DNA of 9,296 nt from Caldora sp. SIO3E6 (GTDB lineage Bacteria > Cyanobacteriota > Cyanobacteriia > Cyanobacteriales > Coleofasciculaceae): assembly GCA_010672185.1 (NCBI GenBank), contig JAAHHL010000201.1, positions 1 through 9,296 on the forward strand, written 5' to 3'. This document shows positions 1 to 7,342 of the stretch, piece after piece; position 1 is the stretch's first letter; each line of letters starts with the position of its first letter. Both the position numbers and the translations under genes were made by a program. The notes under the pieces were generated by a model. It was not told the origin of the DNA and did no database searches. It saw only the letters and a program-made list of their open reading frames with translations.

Positions 1-83
1 GAGAGAGAGAGAGAGACAGAGAGAGAGGGGGAGAAAGAGTGAGAGAGAGAAAGAGTGAGAGAGAGAAAGAGTGAGAGAGAGAC
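1..83. repeat. G/A low-complexity tract with a 16-bp tandem period
   Basis: Apart from C at 17 and 83 and T at 40, 56 and 72, every base is G or A. The T residues are exactly 16 bases apart. The unit GTGAGAGAGAGAAAGA occurs at 39-54 and 55-70, with a partial third copy at 71-82. The tract ends where hpsA-like coding sequence becomes recognisable (about position 84). In the hpsA frame there is a TGA at 56-58. It may be a contig-end sequencing or assembly artefact, or a genuine simple repeat inserted in or abutting hpsA. The sequence alone cannot tell these apart, but an artefact seems more likely because it replaces conserved coding sequence. Confidence 0.9.
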
Positions 84-3000
84 ATAACAATGGTAAGTTT
101 GATAGCTACAGCCTTTACTCCCTCTACATCAACAATCCGACGGCACTCGATGAAGCGAGGACTCCTCTACAAACCAGAAGCCAACCAATGGATGAGGGGG
201 CAGCTTCTGGTATTTGTGATAGAGGGATAGGTACTTCTGCTGCCTTGGTAGGTAGTTCCGGTTGGTATAAAACCTCAGACGGGAATCTCAGAAGACCTTT
301 CTTTGTCTTCGCAGCAACTGTGCCGATTACTAATGAAATGATGACCAGGGATGGTTTATCCACTAATGATTTTGAATCTTTCCCAGGAAGCAATGGCTTT
401 GCTGCTATAGAATACCAGCAAGACCAAGCGAGAATTCCCTTGACTAATAACGCTGTAGTGTATGACGGCGACCTATCTATTGACCCTGGTGCAGGAATTC
501 AGCTGAACGGGCGGATCATGACCAATGGCAACCTGATTATTGGTCAAGGTAAACCAACAAATCCAGTACGCTTATTACAGGTAAGCAGCCCTGAGTCCTG
601 CTTCTACACCGAAGACAATGGGGACATTACCGTTGGTGGCAATGTTGTGGTTAGCGATGGTAAAAATCCAGCCCAAATTGATTTATTTGAAACAGGAGGA
701 GTACCTCTAGCCCAAGGATTAACTGATGCGAGAGCTTCTGTTACTGACATTTCTAGCCAAACCAGTTACAACAGCCAAGCCTATGCTCAGCGCCTCAATA
801 GATTAGTAGAATTATCAGCACCATTAGCTCTAGCAGCTCTTCCCGATCAAGTCCAAGATAGAATTAATAATGGTGTCCAGCGGGAAATAGCTTTAAGAGA
901 TTACTTCCAAGACCGCACTCGCCCTGTTCCTTTTGCTGAAGTTCCTGCTGATGCGACCCTGGCAGATGCCCTAGTAGGCGAAGGTATCCAGCCTCCTGCA
1001 GGAGGAAATGACCTACGACCCAGTGATGAGTGGATATATCCTGTGGCTAATAATGGACTGACTCTTGCTCCCGATAATCCACCAGCTACAGACCCAGCTC
1101 AACGAGGACCTAATGAAGTTCAAATAGGCGATCGCATTAGTGTGGGCAATGGTTTACCGGCTGAGTGGTGGGAAAATACTTTGGGAAGATTTGTTAATTT
1201 CTACGACGGTCAACCTCAGCTAGTTGTAGACGGTGATTGGACTCCCAACACTGGAGCGGATCGCAATCGCATGACCCAAGCAATTCCTTTGGCAGATGTG
1301 GGTGATACTAGCCGTAACGGCTTTTGGGAAATAGCTTCAGCCCAAGCACCAAACCAACCTCTAGAGGGGATGGGAGGTTTGCGAGTCATTACAGGAGCTG
1401 GTGTTTATAGCCCTCATCAACAAACTGTTCCAGGGACAGATAATTCTTTTTTGCCCCACTTTGACCGAACTTCCCCAAATTTTATAATCGGTGATGACTT
1501 TACAACATTTGATGAACTAGAAAATGAACTAGACGATATAGCAACCCCAGCAGTAGTAGATGGGTTTACTGTTGTTATGCCGGACTCTATGCCAATGTGG
1601 GAAGACACTGATAATAACGGTATTCCTTCCCTCTCTCCTGATACCCTTCCTTTAGATCCTGTCAACAATCTGGACAGGAGAGGAGATCTCGTAATGCGAG
1701 CCACGGCGGTTTATCACTATCGAAATAACGCCTCTGCTGGAGCTGACGCCAGTAATGGCGTATCGGGTGATGGTCAAACGCCGATTGCCTGTGTCAGCAG
1801 CTACTATAACCCTACGACCAACCTCACTGCCAGAAACAATGCAGCAGTGAATGCCTTATGGGCAGGACCTCCGGGAGTTGCTGCTGGTGATGGTCTTTCT
1901 AACAATGGCATCAGCTACGCATCTCCTGTAACAACCTCCAACGGTATAGCAAAATCTTTAACAGCTGTACCTAGCGGAGCCTTCACTCCACAAGCACCTC
2001 CTAACGATATTGGTGAGCCCTTGCTAGACCGGCTCAACTATCAGGCCAACCAGATTTTTCCCGATGGACGCTTCGTTAATGAGTCCTTGCGGGCAGCACT
2101 CAAACAAGAACCACTCGATCGCAATTTGGCGGAGCAAGCTGCCATTGACTCTACCATTTGTGCTCTAGAGATCTTTGCCAATCGTCTGGCTATCGATAAT
2201 TCGGTCATTCCCCACGGTGCTATCTACGAAACAACTTTCCTTGATGCAAGGCAAGTCAAAGCCCTGGAGAGAGAAGCTCCGGAGGTAAATTTTGACGCTA
2301 CAATAATCGCTCCTCCTCGTATTGTACCAGATTACGACCTCAGTGTTGAAGAGCGCCAGCCCTTAGAAATTCGGGCAACTGTGCTGGATTTAGATTTGTT
2401 GCGAAAAACAGCAATTACTGGCACATCAGTTGTGCCGGATAAAGAATATCTGCTGCCGGACAGTGGGATTATCTATGCCACTCGTGATGATGCCCTGCTG
2501 GATTTAAGCGCACCGGGAGCAGAGCCTCCACCCGATACTGCACCTGCTAGCCAACTAGAAGCAGACCAACGGAGAGCAACCAGAGAACTCAATAGTCCGG
2601 TGGACTTTATTACCGACCCGACTCGCCGTCCTAATGGAATTATGCTGATTAATGGCAGCATCCTGGCTCGTGGTGATGAAACTAACCAATTCAGACAGAC
2701 AGAAAAGGGTCTGATTTTAGCCACTAACTTACCTGCATATGTCCAAGCTGATCAGAATCCACTCAATGCCGCCAACCCTGGCTTTAATTTGCACCAGACT
2801 CCTGGTGGAGATGTCTTGGAAGAATTTGATGATTTCCGGTTAACGCAAAACCCAGGCTGGTTAGCTGCTGATTTCTATGGTCGTCAAAACCTTGATCCTA
2901 ACTTTGCCTGTCGCCAAAAGCAGCCAGGACTAGAAGCGACCTGCATTCAAGGGGACTTATGGCGTTCGGCAACAGTAGTTGCTGATGCAGTAACTCTCCT

Positions 3001-4456
3001 TTCTGATAATTTCCGGTTAGGTTTCCGCAATGAGGGGGACTATGACCTGAGGAAGAATGTCGATAATTTGGGTAATAATTTGGTGCTTGCTGGATATGAC
3101 GTTGATGGTAACGGTGATACGACTGGGACAGCTGATGAAACTCAGCTTGACTTAGACCTTAATGGTGACGGTTTAGTAGATAACCCTGCTGTTCCTGAGG
3201 CACAAATAACCCTGACAGCAGTTCGCCTGTTAAACGGCTTCTTTAACAATAATTACCTCACAAGTGCTGACTCATTTGATCTTGTTGGAGCTCCAAATCC
3301 GGGCTTTCCTAAGGACTTTGATGCAACTACTGGGGCGGTTATTGAGGGTAGCTCCTATGTCAACAACTTCGTTACCCCGATTCAACGACGGACTAATTTT
3401 GCAGAATATGCGATGGAAATCTGCCGCAAACCGCTAGTGTCCCAATGTCAGCCTGGTGACTGGATAGAAGATGGGACAGCAGGTACAACAGCTCAACTTC
3501 CTCCGGATATAAAAGATCGACGTTACCCCCGCCGCGTTGCTTTCAAACGGAATGGTCAACATCGTTTGGAACTAGATGGACTCAGCAGACCAACTCCTAT
3601 AGGAGTTAATGGTCCTAATGCCTACCCTAACACACCTCCTGTAACCACAACACCTACTGCTCTTTGGTTTAGGACAACCAATAGTAGGAATGCTGACGAT
3701 CCAACGACTGATCCCGATTACCGTGCGGGCAAACCTTTGTTCTATCTAAAACCATTACCAAATACAGGTGGGGGATTGGGTACTACTCAGCAACCGCTTC
3801 TAGTACCAGTGCTACAAATTCACACCCCTACTGGCGATCCTCGCCAAACTCTAGCAGACAGTCAAGGTGGGGATGTCCGGGATAAAACCTGGATGCAAAA
3901 ACCTAATGGTGATACCACATTTAATCTCATCATGGTTGCAGGGGATAATCCGGCTCGTGATGTGAACGCAACAACTGGTGTGCCTGCTGAACAAAATGGT
4001 GGTATGCCTAACTTCCCCAACCTCATAGAAAACTGGAATGGTCTGCAAACCAATATTAGTGGTTCATTTATTCAGTTCAAACGCCGTGCCTATGCCACAG
4101 CTCCATTCCAGACTGTACTCAGTACAAATATCACAGATAGTATTTTTGGCGGCGACTACCGACCAGTTTACTACGGTGCTGTTAGTAGGGTAGTACCTAA
4201 CAAGATTGAGCAAGAAGGTGGCTCACCCTACTATTACCCATCTAATCGTGGTTGGGGTTTTGATGTCGGACTGCTGTCTCAATTACCAGACCTATTTTCT
4301 TCACTAATCACTACTCCCTCTGCGGGAGACCCCAATGAATTTTACCGAGAAGTGAGTCGAAATGACCGCTGGGTCAATACTCTGTTGTGTGCAACGGTAA
4401 GTGATGGAGGTGCCGATGCAGTTCCTCCAGAATTTAAACCAGGCGACTGCACATAA
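71..4456 (+). CDS. hpsA: Hormogonium polysaccharide protein HpsA, N-terminus missing
   Basis: This is a very large HpsA-family protein, 1461 residues from a GTG at 71 to TAA at 4454-4456. In Nostoc punctiforme the hps locus is needed for hormogonium polysaccharide and gliding; the biochemical role of HpsA is not established. I recognise the family from recalled motifs: NGKFDSYSLY near the start, SSGWYK, RPFFVFAATVPIT, WIYPV, GDLVMRATAVYHY, IPHGAIYETTFLDARQ, LRLG-type repeats and a C-terminal region with GWGFDVGLLSQLPDLF and EFYREVSRND. Calcium-loop-like motifs occur at residues 1010-1016 (DVDGNGD), 1029-1037 (DLNGDGLVD, a DxNxDGxxD pattern) and 512-517 (DTDNNG). The family's N-terminal basic/hydrophobic segment is absent: recognisable sequence begins at about base 84, right after a G/A tract. 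The GTG at 71 lies inside that tract, so it is only the first available in-frame start (TGA at 56-58) and probably not the native one. The C-terminus looks complete. hpsB follows 113 bases later. Family assignment is firm; the start is not. Confidence 0.88.
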   Translation: MRERHNNGKFDSYSLYSLYINNPTALDEARTPLQTRSQPMDEGAASGICDRGIGTSAALVGSSGWYKTSDGNLRRPFFVFAATVPITNEMMTRDGLSTNDFESFPGSNGFAAIEYQQDQARIPLTNNAVVYDGDLSIDPGAGIQLNGRIMTNGNLIIGQGKPTNPVRLLQVSSPESCFYTEDNGDITVGGNVVVSDGKNPAQIDLFETGGVPLAQGLTDARASVTDISSQTSYNSQAYAQRLNRLVELSAPLALAALPDQVQDRINNGVQREIALRDYFQDRTRPVPFAEVPADATLADALVGEGIQPPAGGNDLRPSDEWIYPVANNGLTLAPDNPPATDPAQRGPNEVQIGDRISVGNGLPAEWWENTLGRFVNFYDGQPQLVVDGDWTPNTGADRNRMTQAIPLADVGDTSRNGFWEIASAQAPNQPLEGMGGLRVITGAGVYSPHQQTVPGTDNSFLPHFDRTSPNFIIGDDFTTFDELENELDDIATPAVVDGFTVVMPDSMPMWEDTDNNGIPSLSPDTLPLDPVNNLDRRGDLVMRATAVYHYRNNASAGADASNGVSGDGQTPIACVSSYYNPTTNLTARNNAAVNALWAGPPGVAAGDGLSNNGISYASPVTTSNGIAKSLTAVPSGAFTPQAPPNDIGEPLLDRLNYQANQIFPDGRFVNESLRAALKQEPLDRNLAEQAAIDSTICALEIFANRLAIDNSVIPHGAIYETTFLDARQVKALEREAPEVNFDATIIAPPRIVPDYDLSVEERQPLEIRATVLDLDLLRKTAITGTSVVPDKEYLLPDSGIIYATRDDALLDLSAPGAEPPPDTAPASQLEADQRRATRELNSPVDFITDPTRRPNGIMLINGSILARGDETNQFRQTEKGLILATNLPAYVQADQNPLNAANPGFNLHQTPGGDVLEEFDDFRLTQNPGWLAADFYGRQNLDPNFACRQKQPGLEATCIQGDLWRSATVVADAVTLLSDNFRLGFRNEGDYDLRKNVDNLGNNLVLAGYDVDGNGDTTGTADETQLDLDLNGDGLVDNPAVPEAQITLTAVRLLNGFFNNNYLTSADSFDLVGAPNPGFPKDFDATTGAVIEGSSYVNNFVTPIQRRTNFAEYAMEICRKPLVSQCQPGDWIEDGTAGTTAQLPPDIKDRRYPRRVAFKRNGQHRLELDGLSRPTPIGVNGPNAYPNTPPVTTTPTALWFRTTNSRNADDPTTDPDYRAGKPLFYLKPLPNTGGGLGTTQQPLLVPVLQIHTPTGDPRQTLADSQGGDVRDKTWMQKPNGDTTFNLIMVAGDNPARDVNATTGVPAEQNGGMPNFPNLIENWNGLQTNISGSFIQFKRRAYATAPFQTVLSTNITDSIFGGDYRPVYYGAVSRVVPNKIEQEGGSPYYYPSNRGWGFDVGLLSQLPDLFSSLITTPSAGDPNEFYREVSRNDRWVNTLLCATVSDGGADAVPPEFKPGDCT
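1128..1135. other. HIP1 palindrome
   Basis: The octamer GCGATCGC lies inside hpsA. HIP1 is over-represented in many cyanobacterial genomes, so it supports the taxonomic reading and probably has no gene-specific role here. Confidence 0.85.
3098..3181 (+). other. Calcium-loop-like Asp/Asn/Gly segment in HpsA
   Basis: This segment encodes residues 1010-1037. Two acidic loops sit 19 residues apart: DVDGNGD (Asp1010, Asp1012, Asn1014, Asp1016) and DLNGDGLVD (Asp1029, Asn1031, Asp1033, Gly1034, Asp1037). The second fits the DxNxDGxxD spacing of EF-hand/dockerin-type calcium loops. Calcium binding is an inference. It would suit a protein exposed outside the cytoplasm. Confidence 0.55.
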
Positions 4457-4476
4457 TTACCAGCTAACCGCAACAA

Positions 4477-4513
4477 CTAAGCTAAAACGCATTTTAAGTG
4501 CGTTTTAGCTTAG
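4477..4513. promoter_or_regulatory. 15-bp perfect hairpin between hpsA and hpsB
   Basis: The left arm at 4477-4491 (CTAAGCTAAAACGCA) is exactly complementary to 4499-4513, leaving a 7-base loop. It starts 21 bases after the hpsA stop and ends 56 bases before the hpsB start. No run of T follows (GCAAAAGG does), so it is not a textbook intrinsic terminator. It could be a weak terminator or attenuator, or an mRNA processing or stabilising structure that makes hpsA output differ from that of the pseudopilin genes. Confidence 0.6.
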
Positions 4514-4569
4514 CAAAAGGAGAGAGAATCTATCTTTTTGATACTTATTAAATTGCCTTTTATCCTGCC

Positions 4570-5232
4570 ATGAACATCTGTGAACTACCTCAAAAACTCC
4601 TACCACAAAAAAAAACAACCCAGCCTAATCAGAGTGGATTTACTATCATTGAATCTCTAGTAGCGATCATTGTGATATCCATCTTGATGCTAGGACTCTC
4701 CCCTGTGATCTTCCTGTCGGTGGCAGCAAGGGTACAGTCAAGGCGAGTGGAGCGAGGCACTGAAGTAGCAAGAACTTACATAGATGGTGTTAGATCAGGA
4801 GCGATACCAGCTACTAATGTAGTAGTGGGAGCTGCTACTGATCGTACCCTTGAAGCTGGTCCGGTTCCTACTGCCTTAAATCCAGTAGATTGGTCAGATC
4901 CTGGTGGTCTTTATTGCGTTGATCTCGATGCCTCAGGAGGATGTGAGGCAGGAAGTATGAACGACATGGTAGTTCAGGGTTTTCGCACACCCGGTGATGC
5001 TGACAGAGGCTACCTTCTGGGAGTGCGGGTGTACAGAGCCCATGCTTTTAGTGGAGGAGAACCTTTGCAAAAGGGACAAACACAATCCTCTTTCAGTGGA
5101 ACCTTGGGCAATTCCAAAGTACCAGTGGTAGAAATGACCACAGAAATACCTCCCAGTGGAGCCTTTCAGGATAACTTCAGTGAGTGGTGCGCTCGACTGC
5201 CAAATACCAATCCTATTTCTACTTGCAATTAA
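4570..5232 (+). CDS. hpsB: Hormogonium polysaccharide secretion pseudopilin HpsB
   Basis: The product is a 220-residue prepilin-like protein. A 23-residue basic leader (Lys9, Lys14, Lys15) ends at Gly23, followed by the processing motif SG|FTIIES, with Glu28 at +5 of the mature chain. One hydrophobic helix spans about residues 29-54. The mature part would be about 197 residues, soluble, with cysteines in two clusters (GLYCVDLDASGGC and the C-terminal WCARL...C). Prepilin peptidase should cleave and N-methylate it, and it should join a pseudopilus in the inner membrane/periplasm. Its position directly after hpsA and before hpsC matches the hpsA-B-C order. No clear Shine-Dalgarno precedes the ATG; the purine run AAAGGAG is about 45 bases upstream. 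Leader length and the pilin motif support this start. Confidence 0.85.
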   Translation: MNICELPQKLLPQKKTTQPNQSGFTIIESLVAIIVISILMLGLSPVIFLSVAARVQSRRVERGTEVARTYIDGVRSGAIPATNVVVGAATDRTLEAGPVPTALNPVDWSDPGGLYCVDLDASGGCEAGSMNDMVVQGFRTPGDADRGYLLGVRVYRAHAFSGGEPLQKGQTQSSFSGTLGNSKVPVVEMTTEIPPSGAFQDNFSEWCARLPNTNPISTCN

Positions 5233-5272
5233 ATAAATTTTTGGCATTCTATTGGGACAACTCTAAAGAAAA

Positions 5273-5278
5273 AAGGTG
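5273..5278 (+). promoter_or_regulatory. Ribosome binding site for hpsC
   Basis: AAGGTG lies just upstream of the ATG at 5283, with AAGG six bases before it. An in-frame GTG further upstream at 5184 would overlap the end of hpsB and place a long non-pilin stretch before the leader. This site therefore decides for 5283. Confidence 0.55.
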
Positions 5279-5282
5279 CGCC

Positions 5283-6287
5283 ATGCTCAACTCATTAAAA
5301 TTTCTGTTAAAAAATCAGCTCCAACAAAATCGACAAACTAAAAAAAACAGTGGTTTTACCCTAATTGAACTCCTCGTGGGAATGATCATTGCCGTTTTGG
5401 TAATCACTCCCTTACTGGGATTTATGATCAATATTCTGAGTACTGACCGCAAAGAACAAGCCAAAGCCAACTCAGAACAAGAAATCAAAACCGCCCTTGA
5501 TTATATCACCCAAGACTTACAACAAGCAGTCTACATTTATGACCAAGATGGCTTGACGAATAATGGCAATAATGGTATATCTGACAACCTCCCACCTGAG
5601 GAAGCCGCTGATGCGGGTTGTGACAATGCTGCTACTTGCGCACCAGTTCTTGTCTTTTGGAAGCGAACCCTCAGAGAACAAGTAGTCCCAATAGAAGCTG
5701 GAGCTAACTGTGGTGCAACCCCTCCTGTTGGCTGTGACGATGCTTACGTCTACTCCCTGATCGGTTATTACCTAGTCACAGAAGATAGCGATACTTGGTC
5801 TGATGTAGCTCGGATTACCAGATTTGAAATTAGCGCTGGAGTTCCTAATGCTGATGATGCAGATGATAGGGAGGATGATGATGGTTTTGTTCCTTTTAAT
5901 TTAGCTGGTGCAGGAGACCTCCAAACCAAAATGAAACGGTGGGGAGAAGATAATCCCAATGACCCTACTGATAAGGCAGCAGGCCCCTATACAGTAAACT
6001 TTGGTAGTACCGTACTGATTGACTACATTGACCTAGACAGTGGTGGTGCCCCTCCATCAGAAATACAGTGTGATCTAACGGGTGAACAAAAAGTGCCAGA
6101 AGATAATCCCGCCATCAATAGCTTCTACGCCTGTGTCAATTCTCAAAGAAACTATGCGCGGATTTACCTCAGAGGTAACGCCTTAGCTCGTATTCAGAAT
6201 ACTAACAACTTTGGCGATCGCTCCAGCAGTTTCTTCCCAGTGGGAACTGTCCAAGTTCAAGGCAGTGGTTCCTTATTCACTAATTAA
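5283..6287 (+). CDS. hpsC: Hormogonium polysaccharide secretion pseudopilin HpsC
   Basis: The product has 334 residues from ATG 5283. A basic leader (Lys6, Lys10, Arg17, Lys20, Lys21) ends at Gly24, then SG|FTLIELLVGMIIA with Glu29 at +5. A hydrophobic helix runs to about residue 50 and is followed by an amphipathic stretch (DRKEQAKANSEQEIKTALDYITQDLQQAV) typical of the pilin N-terminal helix. The mature domain, about 310 residues, is large for a minor pilin. It contains several cysteines and a strongly acidic run at residues 191-200. Its size and the YITQDLQQA segment recall the PilW/GspJ group of minor pseudopilins. It follows hpsB by 50 bases, consistent with one operon. The product would be processed by prepilin peptidase and would sit in the same pseudopilus as HpsB. 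The upstream GTG at 5184 is rejected because it adds 33 residues overlapping hpsB. Confidence 0.85.
   Translation: MLNSLKFLLKNQLQQNRQTKKNSGFTLIELLVGMIIAVLVITPLLGFMINILSTDRKEQAKANSEQEIKTALDYITQDLQQAVYIYDQDGLTNNGNNGISDNLPPEEAADAGCDNAATCAPVLVFWKRTLREQVVPIEAGANCGATPPVGCDDAYVYSLIGYYLVTEDSDTWSDVARITRFEISAGVPNADDADDREDDDGFVPFNLAGAGDLQTKMKRWGEDNPNDPTDKAAGPYTVNFGSTVLIDYIDLDSGGAPPSEIQCDLTGEQKVPEDNPAINSFYACVNSQRNYARIYLRGNALARIQNTNNFGDRSSSFFPVGTVQVQGSGSLFTN
6214..6221. other. HIP1 palindrome
   Basis: GCGATCGC lies near the 3' end of hpsC. It is a second copy of the cyanobacterial octamer. Confidence 0.85.
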
Positions 6288-6336
6288 TTTAAACTCCTGG
6301 GGAACCGATTGTCTCAAAACTAGAGAAGCAGTTAGT

Positions 6337-6341
6337 GGGAG
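6337..6341 (+). promoter_or_regulatory. Ribosome binding site for the first FimT-type pseudopilin
   Basis: GGGAG is followed by an 8-base spacer and the ATG at 6350. The alternative GTG at 6335 overlaps this site, and the later ATG at 6368 has no purine-rich sequence before it. The site favours 6350. Confidence 0.5.
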
Positions 6342-6349
6342 CCAAAAAG

Positions 6350-7042
6350 ATGAACAGCTTAACTATTATGAAAAAATCACCCTTAATAAACCTTAAACAG
6401 ACAGCTACTAAATTAAGTCTGAATCTCCCCAAGCGATCGCATCCTGAAGCCAACTCAGGATTCACCCTAATCGAGTTACTCGTAGTAGTAATTATTATCG
6501 GAGTGTTAAGTACAATCGCGGCTCCTAGCTGGCTAGCTTTTGTGAACAGGCAACGGGTTAATAAAGTTAACGATGCCATTTTGAGTTCACTCCAAGATGC
6601 TCAGCGAGAAGCCAGAAGGACAAAATCTAACTACAGCGTCAGTTTTAGGACTAAAGATGATGTTTCAGAAGTAGCTACTTACAGAAATCCCCCTGATGCT
6701 AACCTTAACGCAAATCAAGTTATCTGGAAAAGTTTGACTGCAGAACTAGGAGTTAATCCTAACCAAGTAGTGCTATTTAGTAATTTGGATGGTGTAAACC
6801 AAACAGCTCCGCTGAATATTGCTCCTGCTGCAATGAAAACTATTACTTTTAATTATCTAGGTGCTTTAGATTTACAAGATAATGCGGATCTTGGTACCCA
6901 TGGTTTAGTCGTGGGAGTAGGTGTCCCAGATGGTAACGACGGTGTTATAGCAGCTACAAAGCGATGTGTCAAAGTCAGGACTCTCATCGGAGGAATACAA
7001 ACAGGTTCTGGGGAAGGGGATGCAGAATGTCCTGAGGCTTAA
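6350..7042 (+). CDS. GspH/FimT-type pseudopilin (possible HpsD)
   Basis: The product has 230 residues from ATG 6350. The leader is long (37 residues, several Lys) and ends at Gly37, then SG|FTLIELLVVVIIIGVL with Glu42 at +5. The helix continues through APSWLAFVNRQRVN, which is typical of GspH/FimT minor pseudopilins. The mature chain is about 193 residues. Near the C-terminus there is RCVKVRTLIGGIQTG. The downstream gene has the same architecture (APSW.AF.NRQ, SFR, RCV..TL.G), so the two are paralogues. The gene lies 62 bases after hpsC, consistent with co-transcription. Three pseudopilins (hpsB-D) are described in Nostoc, so this or the next gene may be the hpsD counterpart; I cannot decide which. 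Starts at GTG 6335 or ATG 6368 are possible and change only the leader. Confidence 0.82.
   Translation: MNSLTIMKKSPLINLKQTATKLSLNLPKRSHPEANSGFTLIELLVVVIIIGVLSTIAAPSWLAFVNRQRVNKVNDAILSSLQDAQREARRTKSNYSVSFRTKDDVSEVATYRNPPDANLNANQVIWKSLTAELGVNPNQVVLFSNLDGVNQTAPLNIAPAAMKTITFNYLGALDLQDNADLGTHGLVVGVGVPDGNDGVIAATKRCVKVRTLIGGIQTGSGEGDAECPEA
6433..6440. other. HIP1 palindrome
   Basis: GCGATCGC lies in the leader-peptide coding part of the pseudopilin gene. It is the third HIP1 octamer in the window. Confidence 0.85.
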
Positions 7043-7079
7043 TCCTCCCTGTGGAATTGATGCGGTATTAACGACAAGA

Positions 7080-7194
7080 TGCGGTAGGGGTCAATACTGC
7101 TCGGTTAAGAGAGTGTGGGGAGTGTGGGGAGTGTGGGAGGAAAGAAAGCGAGGGAGAGGGATTCGAGCTTATCCGAGCAGTATTGCGGTAGGGG
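7080..7194. repeat. Inverted repeat flanked by an 11-bp direct repeat, with a tandem 9-mer inside
   Basis: This covers most of the 300-base spacer between the two FimT-type genes. CAATACTGCTCGGTTAAG (7092-7109) is inverted at 7168-7185 with one mismatch in 18. The 11-mer TGCGGTAGGGG sits just outside at 7080-7090 and again at 7184-7194, the latter overlapping the arm by two bases. The interior holds a 9-bp unit AGTGTGGGG repeated three times (7112-7138, last unit with one change) in a purine-rich stretch. The layout resembles a very short non-autonomous element with terminal repeats and a target duplication, but it may simply be a foldback intergenic repeat. The sequence after it (GGGGCGGGTTCACCAACATCC) looks like a common cyanobacterial intergenic repeat, from memory. 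No gene is visible here. Confidence 0.65.
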
Positions 7195-7342
7195 CGGGTT
7201 CACCAACATCCAGATAGATCCGTAAAAATACTGAAAAACTCACCTCTACTAAAAGAAATAAAATTATGTAATTTCACGTATTGCATCCCTAACCTGGGCA
7301 ATGGCAAACTATTCCCAAAGGTATACCTGCATCTACTAATTT

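Noticed and set aside
2473..2724. Minus-strand open frames opposite hpsA (also 124-393, 1417-1704 and 3851-4053)
   Set aside because: They are antisense to a continuous, family-consistent hpsA frame; low-complexity Ser/Gly-rich translations are typical of shadows.
4933..5247. 104-residue minus-strand open frame opposite hpsB
   Set aside because: It is entirely antisense to the hpsB coding region, with no domain or signal.
5184..5282. Upstream GTG start for hpsC
   Set aside because: It overlaps hpsB by 49 bases and adds 33 residues before a leader already complete from ATG 5283, which has a ribosome binding site.
6966..7217. 83-residue plus-strand open frame overlapping the end of the first FimT-type gene
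   Set aside because: It lies out of frame in a well-supported gene and continues through tandem and inverted repeats; the composition is repeat-derived.
7261..7274. AAATTA-TG-TAATTT dyad upstream of the second FimT-type gene as an operator or promoter
   Set aside because: It is a short AT-rich dyad with no convincing -35/-10 pair at proper spacing; it could occur by chance.
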